From assembly GCA_028702575.1 (NCBI GenBank), contig JAQVOO010000002.1, positions 1 to 43,051 on the forward strand: a stretch of DNA of 43,051 bases, read 5' to 3'. This document shows, one piece after another, positions 35,137-42,349 of this stretch. A program made the position numbers and the translations under genes. Below the pieces are notes generated by a model. The model worked only from the letters and a program-made list of their open reading frames with translations. It made no database searches and was not told the DNA's origin. This stretch comes from Sphaerochaetaceae bacterium. GTDB taxonomy: Bacteria > Spirochaetota > Spirochaetia > Sphaerochaetales > Sphaerochaetaceae. Numbering within the stretch: position 1 is the stretch's first letter; the number at the start of each line of letters is the position of its first letter.

Positions 35137-35644
35137 TCTACCACTAACACGTGAAACTATTGCTAGTCTTAATGCCTATGATCGTATCTTGTTGAATGGA
35201 CCTATACTTGTAGGACGTGATCAAGTGCATTTAAGGATATCTAAACTACTAAAGGAAGGTTCCCCTTTACCTGTTTCTTTAGAAAATGAAACAATCTATT
35301 ACATGGGTCCCGCAGCTACCCCTAAGTCGATGATAATCGGTTCAAGTGGGCCAACAACAGCAGCTCGAATGGATCCTTTTACTCCGACCTTAATGGACGC
35401 TGGCTTAGCCGCTTCAATTGGCAAAGGACCGCGCAGTGAGGCTGTTCTAGAAGCTGTTCGTACCAATAAAGGGCTCTATTTGATAGCTTTTGGTGGTTGT
35501 GGAGCGCTGTATGCAACGAAGGTTATTGCAAAAGAAGTTATTGGTTTTGAAGATTTAGGACCTGAAGCATTAATGCGGTTAGAAGTCCGAGGGTTTCCGG
35601 TTATTGTAGGTATCGATAGCAAGGGAAACTCGGTATTTACCTAA
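35123..35644 (+). CDS. Class I fumarate hydratase, beta subunit
   Basis: A 173-residue C-terminal half of the fumarase, with INLPLTRETIASLNAYD, the GPAATPKSMIIGSSGPTTAARMD substrate-binding region and GKGPRSEAV. The length matches TtdB-type subunits. ATG 35123 has GGGAGG 6 nt upstream and sits 14 bp inside the alpha gene, assuring equal synthesis. The TTG at 35105 is discarded because it lies upstream of the ribosome site. Confidence 0.9.
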   Translation: MREINLPLTRETIASLNAYDRILLNGPILVGRDQVHLRISKLLKEGSPLPVSLENETIYYMGPAATPKSMIIGSSGPTTAARMDPFTPTLMDAGLAASIGKGPRSEAVLEAVRTNKGLYLIAFGGCGALYATKVIAKEVIGFEDLGPEALMRLEVRGFPVIVGIDSKGNSVFT

Positions 35645-35712
35645 ATTTTAGTGGACGGTTGCTCATTTAGCGTATACCATAAAATATTGGGGTGGGGATA
35701 AGGATGTGAAGC

Positions 35713-36546
35713 ATGGTTGTGTGGCGACGACAAAATGTTCCCAAAATATTTTTTCTCATTATCTGTGGCTTGCTTGTGGTGATTTTTAGTTGTGTAAAAG
35801 AACCTGTATCAACGGAAGTTCCTCAGAATGAGACCGTGAAAATATCGAATTCTACCACCGTGGCTGAAGTGCCCGAAAGTGACAATGTGTCCGAAGTAGC
35901 GCCTGAGCCGGCAGGAATTGAAGCTCTAGCACCACCGTTAACGTTAGAAGAACGATTCAGTTACACGTATGGCTATTTGCTCATGGAAACAGCGATGCGT
36001 GATGTCCAAGGGATAAATCCAAATTATTTTGCACGGGGAGCGTTTGACTCGGGGTTAGGTGCTTCTCCTCTGATCGATAAATCTTCTATGAATACAGTTC
36101 TCTATGAATATCAGGATAAACTAATTACAGAAGCTGCAAAAAGATTAGAAGAATTAGCGCGTAAGAATCTTGAAGATGCAGAGAGTTTTTTAGCTGTAAA
36201 TGGGCAGCGGGAAGGGGTAATTACGACCCCGAGCGGTTTGCAATATGAGATATTGAATATTCCAGAGGGGGAAAGTCCTAAGGAGTCTGATACTGTCCGT
36301 GTTAATTATCGTTTAACCTATCTTGATGGTCGTGAAGGTGATGCTTCGATCCGGGGAATTCCGAGTACGTTCAATCTCCCTTCGTTGATTCCGGGGTTTC
36401 GTGAAGGTCTCTTGTTAATGAGCGAAGGTTCTAAGTTTAGATTTTACGTGCACCCTGATCTCGGCTATGGAGCTACGGGCTCAACACGGATAGAACCCAA
36501 TACTTTGCTTATTTTTGATGTTGAATTAGTGGAAATCGTAGACTAG
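35713..36546 (+). CDS. FKBP-type peptidyl-prolyl isomerase lipoprotein
   Basis: A 277-residue exported lipoprotein (signal peptide ending VIFSC, Cys27). A Pro/Glu-rich linker (about 30-75) is followed by an FKBP N-terminal dimerisation segment (about 80-165, helical) and an FKBP domain (about 175-277) with SDTVRVNYRLTYLDGREGD, IPGFREGLLLMSEGSKFRFYVHPDLGYG and NTLLIFDVELV. It would assist folding of exported proteins, like Mip/FkpA. GGATAAGGA precedes the ATG. Its stop shares the tetramer CTAG with the convergent HAD gene. Confidence 0.9.
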   Translation: MVVWRRQNVPKIFFLIICGLLVVIFSCVKEPVSTEVPQNETVKISNSTTVAEVPESDNVSEVAPEPAGIEALAPPLTLEERFSYTYGYLLMETAMRDVQGINPNYFARGAFDSGLGASPLIDKSSMNTVLYEYQDKLITEAAKRLEELARKNLEDAESFLAVNGQREGVITTPSGLQYEILNIPEGESPKESDTVRVNYRLTYLDGREGDASIRGIPSTFNLPSLIPGFREGLLLMSEGSKFRFYVHPDLGYGATGSTRIEPNTLLIFDVELVEIVD

Positions 36547-37235
36547 TGTTCTAGAATAGGAAGCAGCTCCTTAAGGCTTGTTATCTCATATGTTGGTATC
36601 GTTGATTCATCTCTTTCCATGCCAAAGCGATTTACCCAGCAAGTGTCGAGGCCAGCATTTATTCCTCCCCGGATATCACTGGTGAGGCTATCACCAATCA
36701 CTAGGGGGTTATCCGCTGTGGCGCCCGATGCACGTGCTAGTGCTACGGCCTTATGAAAATAGGCTGGATTGGGCTTTTGAACTCCAATTTCTTCACTAAT
36801 TACGATTGCTTTGAAGTAGTTGAGGGTTCCTGTGGCCACTAAACGGCCACGTTGAATTTCTGAAATACCATTAGTAATTAAAGAAATGGGATAATGTTGT
36901 TTAGAGAGTTCTTCCAAGACGGGGATGGCATCATTATAGAGTTGGAATGATTTGGCAAGTGTTTCAGCATAATGTTTAGCGGTGAGTTCTGGATCTATAG
37001 CAATACCATAGATGGTCTGAAATCGCCGAAAACGTTCAATTTTTAATGTTTCTAATGTAATAAGACCTTGTTCGAATTCCAACCAAGCCTCGTTGTTAAT
37101 TTGACTGTAAGTGTTTAATGCCCTTGTACTCGGTTTAACGTTTAAAAGAGTGAAAACTTGAGAAAGAGCCCATCTTTCCGCGGCAACAAAATCAAAAAGT
37201 GTCCCATCTGCATCAAAGAATAAATGATCGTACAT
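36543..37235 (-). CDS. HAD-family nucleotidase (YjjG-like)
   Basis: A 230-residue haloacid dehalogenase phosphatase. Motif I is FFDADGTLFD (Asp8 nucleophile, Asp10), motif II is in SLITNGISEIQRGRL, motif III is in QKPNPAYFHKAV, and motif IV is VIGDSLTSDIRGGINAG. The cap region and the ISEIQ/GVQKP pattern fit the YjjG/YfnB group, pyrimidine 5'-nucleotidases that clear non-canonical nucleotides. AAAGGA lies 6 nt before the ATG. Monocistronic and convergent with the FKBP gene. Confidence 0.85.
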   Translation of the reverse strand: MYDHLFFDADGTLFDFVAAERWALSQVFTLLNVKPSTRALNTYSQINNEAWLEFEQGLITLETLKIERFRRFQTIYGIAIDPELTAKHYAETLAKSFQLYNDAIPVLEELSKQHYPISLITNGISEIQRGRLVATGTLNYFKAIVISEEIGVQKPNPAYFHKAVALARASGATADNPLVIGDSLTSDIRGGINAGLDTCWVNRFGMERDESTIPTYEITSLKELLPILEH

Positions 37236-37331
37236 AGAATTCCTTTACATCGTAGTTTAAAAAGGTGATACTACAACTATATAGATACTCTGGATCATAG
37301 GCAATATTAGTATGTATCTTGGGAGGCCTGG

Positions 37332-37916
37332 ATGAAGCTGAAAAAACAATGGATTTTACAATTTTTGATTGGGATAGTGTTGATAGTACTTGGTATTTTT
37401 ATCTTAATACGACCGGATATGTTTAAACAGGTGTTTGTCATTACCCTCGGTGTTGTGGCAATAATTACAGGGATAAGTTCTTTAGCAACGATGAACAAGT
37501 ACTCTTTTGGTCGTTTTAATCGAGGGTCCACCCTGGTTAAAGGTATCTTAGGGATTATTATTGGAGTACTTGCGGTGATATTACCACTGGCTATGGCTGA
37601 GGTGGCTTGGAAAGTTATTATCTATATACTTGCTGCTCAAATGGCAATTTCTGCGGTTGTTATGTTACTCGATGCCGTGGCCGTTCGTTCCGCAGGCTTT
37701 TCTCCTGTTTACTTAGTAGTGGAAGGTCTAGTTTCTTTAGTGTTAGCGATTGTTCTCTTTTTAGCACCTAGTAGTATCGCCGATATTTTAGTAACTGTGT
37801 TAGGAGTTACGGTAATTGTAGTAGGGTTAACATTTGGCTTGCTCGCATTAGCTAGCAAGAAAAAAAGTGGGGGTATCACGGTGGAGGCTACTGAGGTGCA
37901 CATAGATGAGACTTAA
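37332..37916 (+). CDS. DUF308 (HdeD-like) membrane protein
   Basis: A 194-residue protein with six hydrophobic segments in three pairs, ending in a charged, cytosolic tail. The repeats ILQFLIGIVLIVLGIFILIRP and LVKGILGIIIGVLAVILPL are typical of DUF308/HdeD proteins. HdeD of E. coli is linked to acid stress, but the function here is unknown. GGGAGG precedes the ATG. The his promoter begins 8 bp after its stop, so it may share no transcript with the his genes. Confidence 0.82.
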   Translation: MKLKKQWILQFLIGIVLIVLGIFILIRPDMFKQVFVITLGVVAIITGISSLATMNKYSFGRFNRGSTLVKGILGIIIGVLAVILPLAMAEVAWKVIIYILAAQMAISAVVMLLDAVAVRSAGFSPVYLVVEGLVSLVLAIVLFLAPSSIADILVTVLGVTVIVVGLTFGLLALASKKKSGGITVEATEVHIDET

Positions 37917-37924
37917 TGATGCTA

Positions 37925-37953
37925 TTGACACAAGGCGTGACGTTCGTTAGTGT
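37925..37953 (+). promoter_or_regulatory. his operon promoter
   Basis: Consensus TTGACA (37925-37930), 17-bp spacer and TAGTGT (37948-37953), a weak -10. Transcription should begin at about 37960, next to the hisL ATG at 37961, making the leader ORF leaderless. No better promoter is visible between the DUF308 stop and hisL. Confidence 0.5.
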
Positions 37954-37960
37954 CATGAGC

Positions 37961-38011
37961 ATGAATAGTTTATTTGCACACCATCATCATCACCACATTT
38001 TGACTCTTTGA
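37961..38011 (+). CDS. hisL: his operon leader peptide with six consecutive His codons
   Basis: A 16-codon ORF, MNSLFAHHHHHHILTL, ends in TGA 48 bp before the attenuator stem completes. The six His codons (37979-37996, mixed CAC/CAT) are the hallmark of his leader peptides (E. coli HisL has seven). No Shine-Dalgarno sequence precedes the ATG and the predicted transcript start is at or next to it. An in-frame ATG two codons earlier (37955) is possible if transcription begins further upstream. The stalling ribosome senses histidyl-tRNA charge. Too short for ordinary gene calling. Confidence 0.9.
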   Translation: MNSLFAHHHHHHILTL

Positions 38012-38063
38012 TGGAATGCGTGTGCGTTGATTGAGTAGTATCGACTCCGCATTTCGCGGGGTC
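37976..38063 (+). promoter_or_regulatory. his attenuator: competing RNA hairpins
   Basis: Three pairings compete. Protector: GCACACCAU (37976-37984, Ala and first two His codons) with 38016-38025, 9 bp with C38019 bulged. Antiterminator: 38012-38020 (UGGAAUGCG) with 38048-38056 (CGCAUUUCG), 9 bp with two wobbles. Terminator: 38043-38050 with 38056-38063. A ribosome stalled at His codons covers the protector arm, freeing the antiterminator and allowing readthrough; a ribosome reaching the stop covers 38013-38020, and without translation the protector forms, so termination results in both cases. This is the classical attenuation logic. Confidence 0.85.
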
Positions 38064-38067
38064 TTTT
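38043..38067 (+). terminator. his operon attenuator (intrinsic terminator)
   Basis: GACTCCGC and GCGGGGTC form an 8-bp, GC-rich stem with one T-G wobble and an ATTTC loop, followed at once by TTTTCT. It lies between hisL and hisG with no other function in the gap. Confidence 0.88.
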
Positions 38068-38073
38068 CTGTCT

Positions 38074-38086
38074 AAAGGGGGGGGCT
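38074..38086 (+). promoter_or_regulatory. hisG ribosome binding site with a run of eight G
   Basis: AAAGGGGGGGGCT directly precedes the hisG ATG. The homopolymer of eight G (38077-38084) replaces an ordinary GGAGG; its length sets the spacing and strength of the site. Confidence 0.6.
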
Positions 38087-38947
38087 ATGACAACTCGGTT
38101 AAGGATTGCGGTCCAAAAAAGTGGTCGATTGAGTGAACGCTCATTACAAATTATACGTGATTGTGGGATCAGGTTCGGGTCTGATTCAAGATTACTTAAA
38201 GAAGAAGCTGAAAATTTTCCATTGGAATTCCTTTATCTGCGAGATGATGATATTCCCCGGTACGTTAATGATGGGGTTGCCGATATCGGCATTGTTGGGC
38301 GCAATGAATATGATGAACAGGATCTTCCCTTAGAGATTATTCGTGATTTGGGATTTTCGAAATGCCGCCTTTCTGTTGCCGTTCCGATAGATTTTGTCTA
38401 TACCGGATTGGCATCGCTCGCTGGTAAGCGGATTGCCACCAGTTATCCCAACATATTGCGCAAAAAATTAGCAGAAGCCCAAATCGAAGCACGGATTTAT
38501 GAGATATCGGGGTCGGTTGAGATTACCCCTTCGATTGGTGTTGCCGATGCTATTTGTGATTTGGTTAGTACTGGAGCCACTTTGGCTAGTAATGGGTTAC
38601 GCGAGGTTGAAGCTATTTATCATTCCACAGCAGTGATGATTGGGCATCAAGGACTTTCACAAGAGAAAAGGCTTATCCTTGAACGCCTCTTATTACGGAT
38701 AGATGCTGTGTTACGGGCAGATGATTTTAAATACATTATGTTTAATGTGCCCAAAAAACACTTGGATAAAGTTGCTGCAATTATAGGTGGTATAACAAGC
38801 CCGACGGTTACTCCTTTGTTGGATGCGACTTGGGTTGCTGTGCAGACTGTAGTGCGTGAAGCACAATTTTGGGATGTTTTAGAACAGCTCAAAACTCTCG
38901 GAGCTCAAGGGATACTTGTGACTGCCATTGAAAAGATGGCTGATTAG
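38087..38947 (+). CDS. hisG: ATP phosphoribosyltransferase, long form
   Basis: A 286-residue enzyme catalysing the first step of histidine synthesis (ATP + PRPP). It starts LRIAVQKSGRLSERS and has VADIGIVGRNEYDE and the PRPP loop region GVADAICDLVSTGATL. Residues about 210-286 (FNVPKKHLDKVAAIIGG...) are the C-terminal regulatory domain, so it is the long HisG that is feedback-inhibited by histidine and needs no HisZ. First structural gene after the attenuator; 12 bp to hisD. Confidence 0.96.
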   Translation: MTTRLRIAVQKSGRLSERSLQIIRDCGIRFGSDSRLLKEEAENFPLEFLYLRDDDIPRYVNDGVADIGIVGRNEYDEQDLPLEIIRDLGFSKCRLSVAVPIDFVYTGLASLAGKRIATSYPNILRKKLAEAQIEARIYEISGSVEITPSIGVADAICDLVSTGATLASNGLREVEAIYHSTAVMIGHQGLSQEKRLILERLLLRIDAVLRADDFKYIMFNVPKKHLDKVAAIIGGITSPTVTPLLDATWVAVQTVVREAQFWDVLEQLKTLGAQGILVTAIEKMAD

Positions 38948-38959
38948 AAGGATACACTT

Positions 38960-40288
38960 ATGGGGCGAATCAAGCGAATTATAAATCCAGAGCTCAATGC
39001 CATCTCCTCTCTTTTGGCGCGACCTTCAAGTGATAGTAAGTCAGTAGAGACTGCTGTTAGTGCTATTATTGCACGCGTGATAAGTGAAGGCGATGCTGCA
39101 TTGCTTGCATATACACAAAAATTCGACCATGTTTCTCTTGCTTCCCTTATCGTGTCCTCTGAAGTAATTGCCGAGGCACAAAAGGGGCTTGCAGCAACGC
39201 TCCGTGCTGCGATTGATCATGCGAAACAAAATATTTATAAGTTCCACTGGTCTCAAAAGCCGCGGGATGAGCAGGTCGAGACTCAACCTGGGGTCTATTG
39301 TTGGCGTAAGAGTATTCCCATTGAGAAGGTGGGGATCTATGTTCCTGGAGGGAGTGCTCCTTTGTTTTCTACCGTGCTTATGCTAGCTGTTCCGGCTCAA
39401 ATTGCTGGATGTAAAGAGATAATTTTAACGACACCACCACGCCACGATGGAAGCGTTGATCCTGCTATTTTATACGCAGCTTCTATAAGTGGTGTGACTA
39501 AAGTTATTACCGTAGGAGGTGCTCAAGCTATTGCAGCACTTGCCTATGGTACAGAGTCGATACCAGCTGTTGATAAGATTTTTGGCCCAGGTAATCGATT
39601 TGTTACTGAAGCTAAACAACAGGTAGCTACCCATCAATGTGCAATTGATCTCCCAGCTGGTCCTTCCGAAGTTATGGTCGTTATTGATGCTACTAGCAAT
39701 GCTGCCTTTGCCGCGGCAGACTTGCTTAGTCAGGCTGAACATGGTCCTGACAGTCAAGTTGTGTTGGTAGTTGAGGCTAGCGACGAAGCAACAGGTCATG
39801 CCATTGTCGATGCGGTTGAATCCCATATTGCGATGCAAATAACCCACTTATCGCGGCATGAAATAATTAGGGCATCTTTAGAGCACAGTAAGGCCGTTAT
39901 TATAACGCAAAAAGAGTTGACCGCTGCTGTCATAAATAGTTATGCGCCTGAACATCTTATTATTAACACGGCTAATTTAGTTGAGCTGGCAACCAAGATA
40001 CAACATGCTGGTTCTGTTTTTCTAGGACAATGGTCGTGCGAATCGGTGGGTGATTATGCTTCAGGAACTAATCACACGTTGCCAACTGCAGGTTGGGCGC
40101 GCTCTTATAGTGGTGTTTCTTTGGATAGTTTTTATAAGAAAATTACCTTTCAACGTATTACATGCCAGGGGTTAAAAGCAATTGGGCCAATAGTAGAAGT
40201 TTTAGCTTCTGGTGAATCGCTAGAGGCCCACTCGGAGGCGGTAAGTGTCCGTTTGAAATCCTTGAGGAGGAGTGATGAGTGCCTTTAG
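38960..40288 (+). CDS. hisD: Histidinol dehydrogenase
   Basis: A 442-residue zinc enzyme that oxidises histidinol to histidine in two NAD-dependent steps. Family segments include KVGIYVPGGSAPLFSTVLM, GGAQAIAALAYGTESIP, DKIFGPGNRFVTEAK, DLPAGPSEVMV, DLLSQAEHGPDSQ and GDYASGTNHTLPTAGWA. The length is typical. AAGGATAC precedes the ATG. It overlaps hisC by 14 bp. Confidence 0.97.
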   Translation: MGRIKRIINPELNAISSLLARPSSDSKSVETAVSAIIARVISEGDAALLAYTQKFDHVSLASLIVSSEVIAEAQKGLAATLRAAIDHAKQNIYKFHWSQKPRDEQVETQPGVYCWRKSIPIEKVGIYVPGGSAPLFSTVLMLAVPAQIAGCKEIILTTPPRHDGSVDPAILYAASISGVTKVITVGGAQAIAALAYGTESIPAVDKIFGPGNRFVTEAKQQVATHQCAIDLPAGPSEVMVVIDATSNAAFAAADLLSQAEHGPDSQVVLVVEASDEATGHAIVDAVESHIAMQITHLSRHEIIRASLEHSKAVIITQKELTAAVINSYAPEHLIINTANLVELATKIQHAGSVFLGQWSCESVGDYASGTNHTLPTAGWARSYSGVSLDSFYKKITFQRITCQGLKAIGPIVEVLASGESLEAHSEAVSVRLKSLRRSDECL

Positions 40289-41357
40289 TATTACGCAATT
40301 GATGCGTCCCAATATTGTATCATTAAAACCTTATTCATCTGCTCGTAATGAGTTTACTGGTGATGCGGAAGTTTTTCTCGATGCTAATGAAAATTGGCGT
40401 GATTTTGTGAGGGATTCTGGATTAAATCGTTACCCTGATCCAGCTCAAAAGTCATTAAAACAGAAGATTGCCAAGGTTATGGGGTTACCCGAAGCTAATT
40501 TAGTAATTGGTAACGGCAGTGATGAGATGATTGATCTAATGTTTAGGATTTTCTGTGTTCCCCACAAGGACAAGGTTTTAATAATTGAACCAACCTATGG
40601 GGCCTATTCTGTATTTGCCGCTATTAACGACACAGGAGTTTCTAGTTGTCGTTTAAAGGAGAATTTTGCATTAGATCTACCAAGAATGGAAGCCATCTGC
40701 CATTTGGTGAATAATGGAACACCCCAAACGGGGATGCATAAGATGTTATTTATCTGTTCTCCTAATAATCCATCTGGCAATAGTTATCCGTTAAAAGATA
40801 TTGCCATGATAGCCCAACGTTTTTCGGGTATAACCATCGTTGATGAAGCTTATTATGAATTCTCCGATAAACCCTCAGCTGTTTCATTGATGGAGAGTTG
40901 TCCCCGCCTAGTTGTTCTGCGCACGTTTTCCAAGAGTTGGGGACTTGCTAATGTCCGTGTTGGGATTGCTATTGCCCCTTTAGAAATAGTAGAGACGATG
41001 CATAAGGTTAAATATCCCTATAACTTGAGTGGCGTCGCTCAAGAATTAGCAGAAGAGGTGCTCAACCATGCTGATGAAGTAGCACAGAATATTGAAACGA
41101 TAAAAGCGGAACGGGCACGAGTTGCACAACAATTGCGATCTTTACCTTTTGTTGAGCAGGTTTTTCCTAGTGATGCTAATTTTTTGTTAGTCCGGGTTCT
41201 TGATCCCGATAATGTATGCCTTTATTTACGTGAAAGGGGCATTATTATCCGCAATCGTTCAACTTTACGGGGTTGTTTTGGATGTGTCCGTATCACAATC
41301 GGTAGTAGAAGAGAAAACGATATATTATTGAAAGTATTAAAGCAGATGGAGGTGTGA
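40275..41357 (+). CDS. hisC: Histidinol-phosphate aminotransferase
   Basis: A 360-residue fold-type I PLP enzyme making histidinol phosphate from imidazole acetol phosphate and glutamate. The PLP lysine is Lys220 in RTFSKSWGLANVRVG; other motifs are DANENW, RYPDPAQ, GNGSDEMIDL, SPNNPSGN and DEAYYEF. ATG 40275 is preferred over GTG 40272 because of its distance from GAGGAGG. It sits 14 bp inside hisD. Confidence 0.95.
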   Translation: MSAFSITQLMRPNIVSLKPYSSARNEFTGDAEVFLDANENWRDFVRDSGLNRYPDPAQKSLKQKIAKVMGLPEANLVIGNGSDEMIDLMFRIFCVPHKDKVLIIEPTYGAYSVFAAINDTGVSSCRLKENFALDLPRMEAICHLVNNGTPQTGMHKMLFICSPNNPSGNSYPLKDIAMIAQRFSGITIVDEAYYEFSDKPSAVSLMESCPRLVVLRTFSKSWGLANVRVGIAIAPLEIVETMHKVKYPYNLSGVAQELAEEVLNHADEVAQNIETIKAERARVAQQLRSLPFVEQVFPSDANFLLVRVLDPDNVCLYLRERGIIIRNRSTLRGCFGCVRITIGSRRENDILLKVLKQMEV

Positions 41358-41359
41358 TT

Positions 41360-42349
41360 ATGACGAGGCGTCTAGCGACCATCTTTCTTGCCCTTGAAGG
41401 GCCCGTTATCGCTACCACTTCTTTGCGTTCGTTCGCTGATCTGGTGTGGACTTCAGAAGTTTTTAGTAGTTTGTATACTATTATGTTATCGGGGCGTTAC
41501 CGCTTGGTCGTTTTCTTACAGGAAGAACATGATCAAGAGGTTTTACAGCGAGTCTTCAATACCCTCTCGAGTCAGGGCATTGCAGTAGAACAGGTTCTTA
41601 CTAATAAAGAACTCCCAGATTTTGATATCGCTTTGTATGACAATAATCATTCATTGGTAATTGCTTCTAATCCAGAACATTTGGCTAAAAAGTGGGGATT
41701 TAAAGGGCAAGTCTTCAGTGATTGGAAGCATCTTGAATCGATGCTACTTGGTGAAAAAGTGCTTCCACCTCGAAGGGCAAGGATTGTTCGTCAGACCAAG
41801 GAAACCGCTATTCGATTAGATTTGCAGCTTGATGGCACAGGTCAAGCCGACATTGAAACTGGCCTTCCATTTTTTGATCATATGCTCCACCAAGTCGCCC
41901 GCCATGGGCGTATCGATATGACGCTCCGTTGCCATGGAGATCTAGAGGTGGATGAACACCATTCTGTGGAAGACGTGGCCATTGTTCTCGGACAGGCTGT
42001 AGCACAAGCTTTAGGAGATAAACGAGGCATTAGCCGCTATGGATTTGAAATTGTTCCTATGGATGAATGCCTTGCTCAAGTTGCTCTTGATTTTTCTGGT
42101 CGACCTTGGTTTGTCTGGAAAACTGCTTTTACCCGACCTCTGATAGGAACTTTTCCTACTGAATTGCTGGAGCACTTTTTTAAATCATTCAGTGATGAGT
42201 CGAAAAGTACTCTTCACATGGAGGTTAATGCCGGTAATGCTCATCATCAGGCTGAAGCACTATTTAAAGCTTTTGGGCGGGCCTTGCGGACAGCGGTTTT
42301 TAGGTATCCCGATAATACTGATTTGCCGTCAACGAAGGGAGTCTTATAA
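41360..42349 (+). CDS. hisB: Imidazoleglycerol-phosphate dehydratase with degenerate N-terminal HAD domain
   Basis: A 329-residue protein laid out like the bifunctional E. coli HisB. Residues about 138-329 are an intact dehydratase domain (RIVRQTKETAIRLDL, FFDHMLHQVARHG, DEHHSVEDVAIVLGQA, GNAHHQAEALFKAFGRAL, STKGVL). Residues 1-135 align with the histidinol-phosphatase half but the catalytic FxDxDGT appears as FLALEGP (Ala11, Glu13, Pro15), the motif IV GDxxxD appears as ASNPEH, and the zinc-binding Cys/His loop is absent. So the dehydratase should work and the phosphatase should not. GGAGG lies 7 nt before ATG 41360. Confidence 0.93.
   Translation: MTRRLATIFLALEGPVIATTSLRSFADLVWTSEVFSSLYTIMLSGRYRLVVFLQEEHDQEVLQRVFNTLSSQGIAVEQVLTNKELPDFDIALYDNNHSLVIASNPEHLAKKWGFKGQVFSDWKHLESMLLGEKVLPPRRARIVRQTKETAIRLDLQLDGTGQADIETGLPFFDHMLHQVARHGRIDMTLRCHGDLEVDEHHSVEDVAIVLGQAVAQALGDKRGISRYGFEIVPMDECLAQVALDFSGRPWFVWKTAFTRPLIGTFPTELLEHFFKSFSDESKSTLHMEVNAGNAHHQAEALFKAFGRALRTAVFRYPDNTDLPSTKGVL

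Noticed and set aside
34225-35644. L-tartrate dehydratase TtdAB
   Set aside because: The subunits are too alike to separate by motif, but no tartrate transport or regulatory gene is present, so fumarase is the better call.
37961-38011. His run as a chance low-complexity tract
   Set aside because: It is in a proper short ORF directly before hisG, with terminator and competing hairpins in the right order; coincidence is unlikely.
37917-38086. A T-box or other riboswitch controlling the his genes
   Set aside because: The space is too small, there is no T-box sequence, and the leader-peptide attenuator explains the region.
39470-39847. A 125-codon minus-strand ORF inside hisD
   Set aside because: Antisense to a well-conserved enzyme, with no ribosome site or domain pattern.
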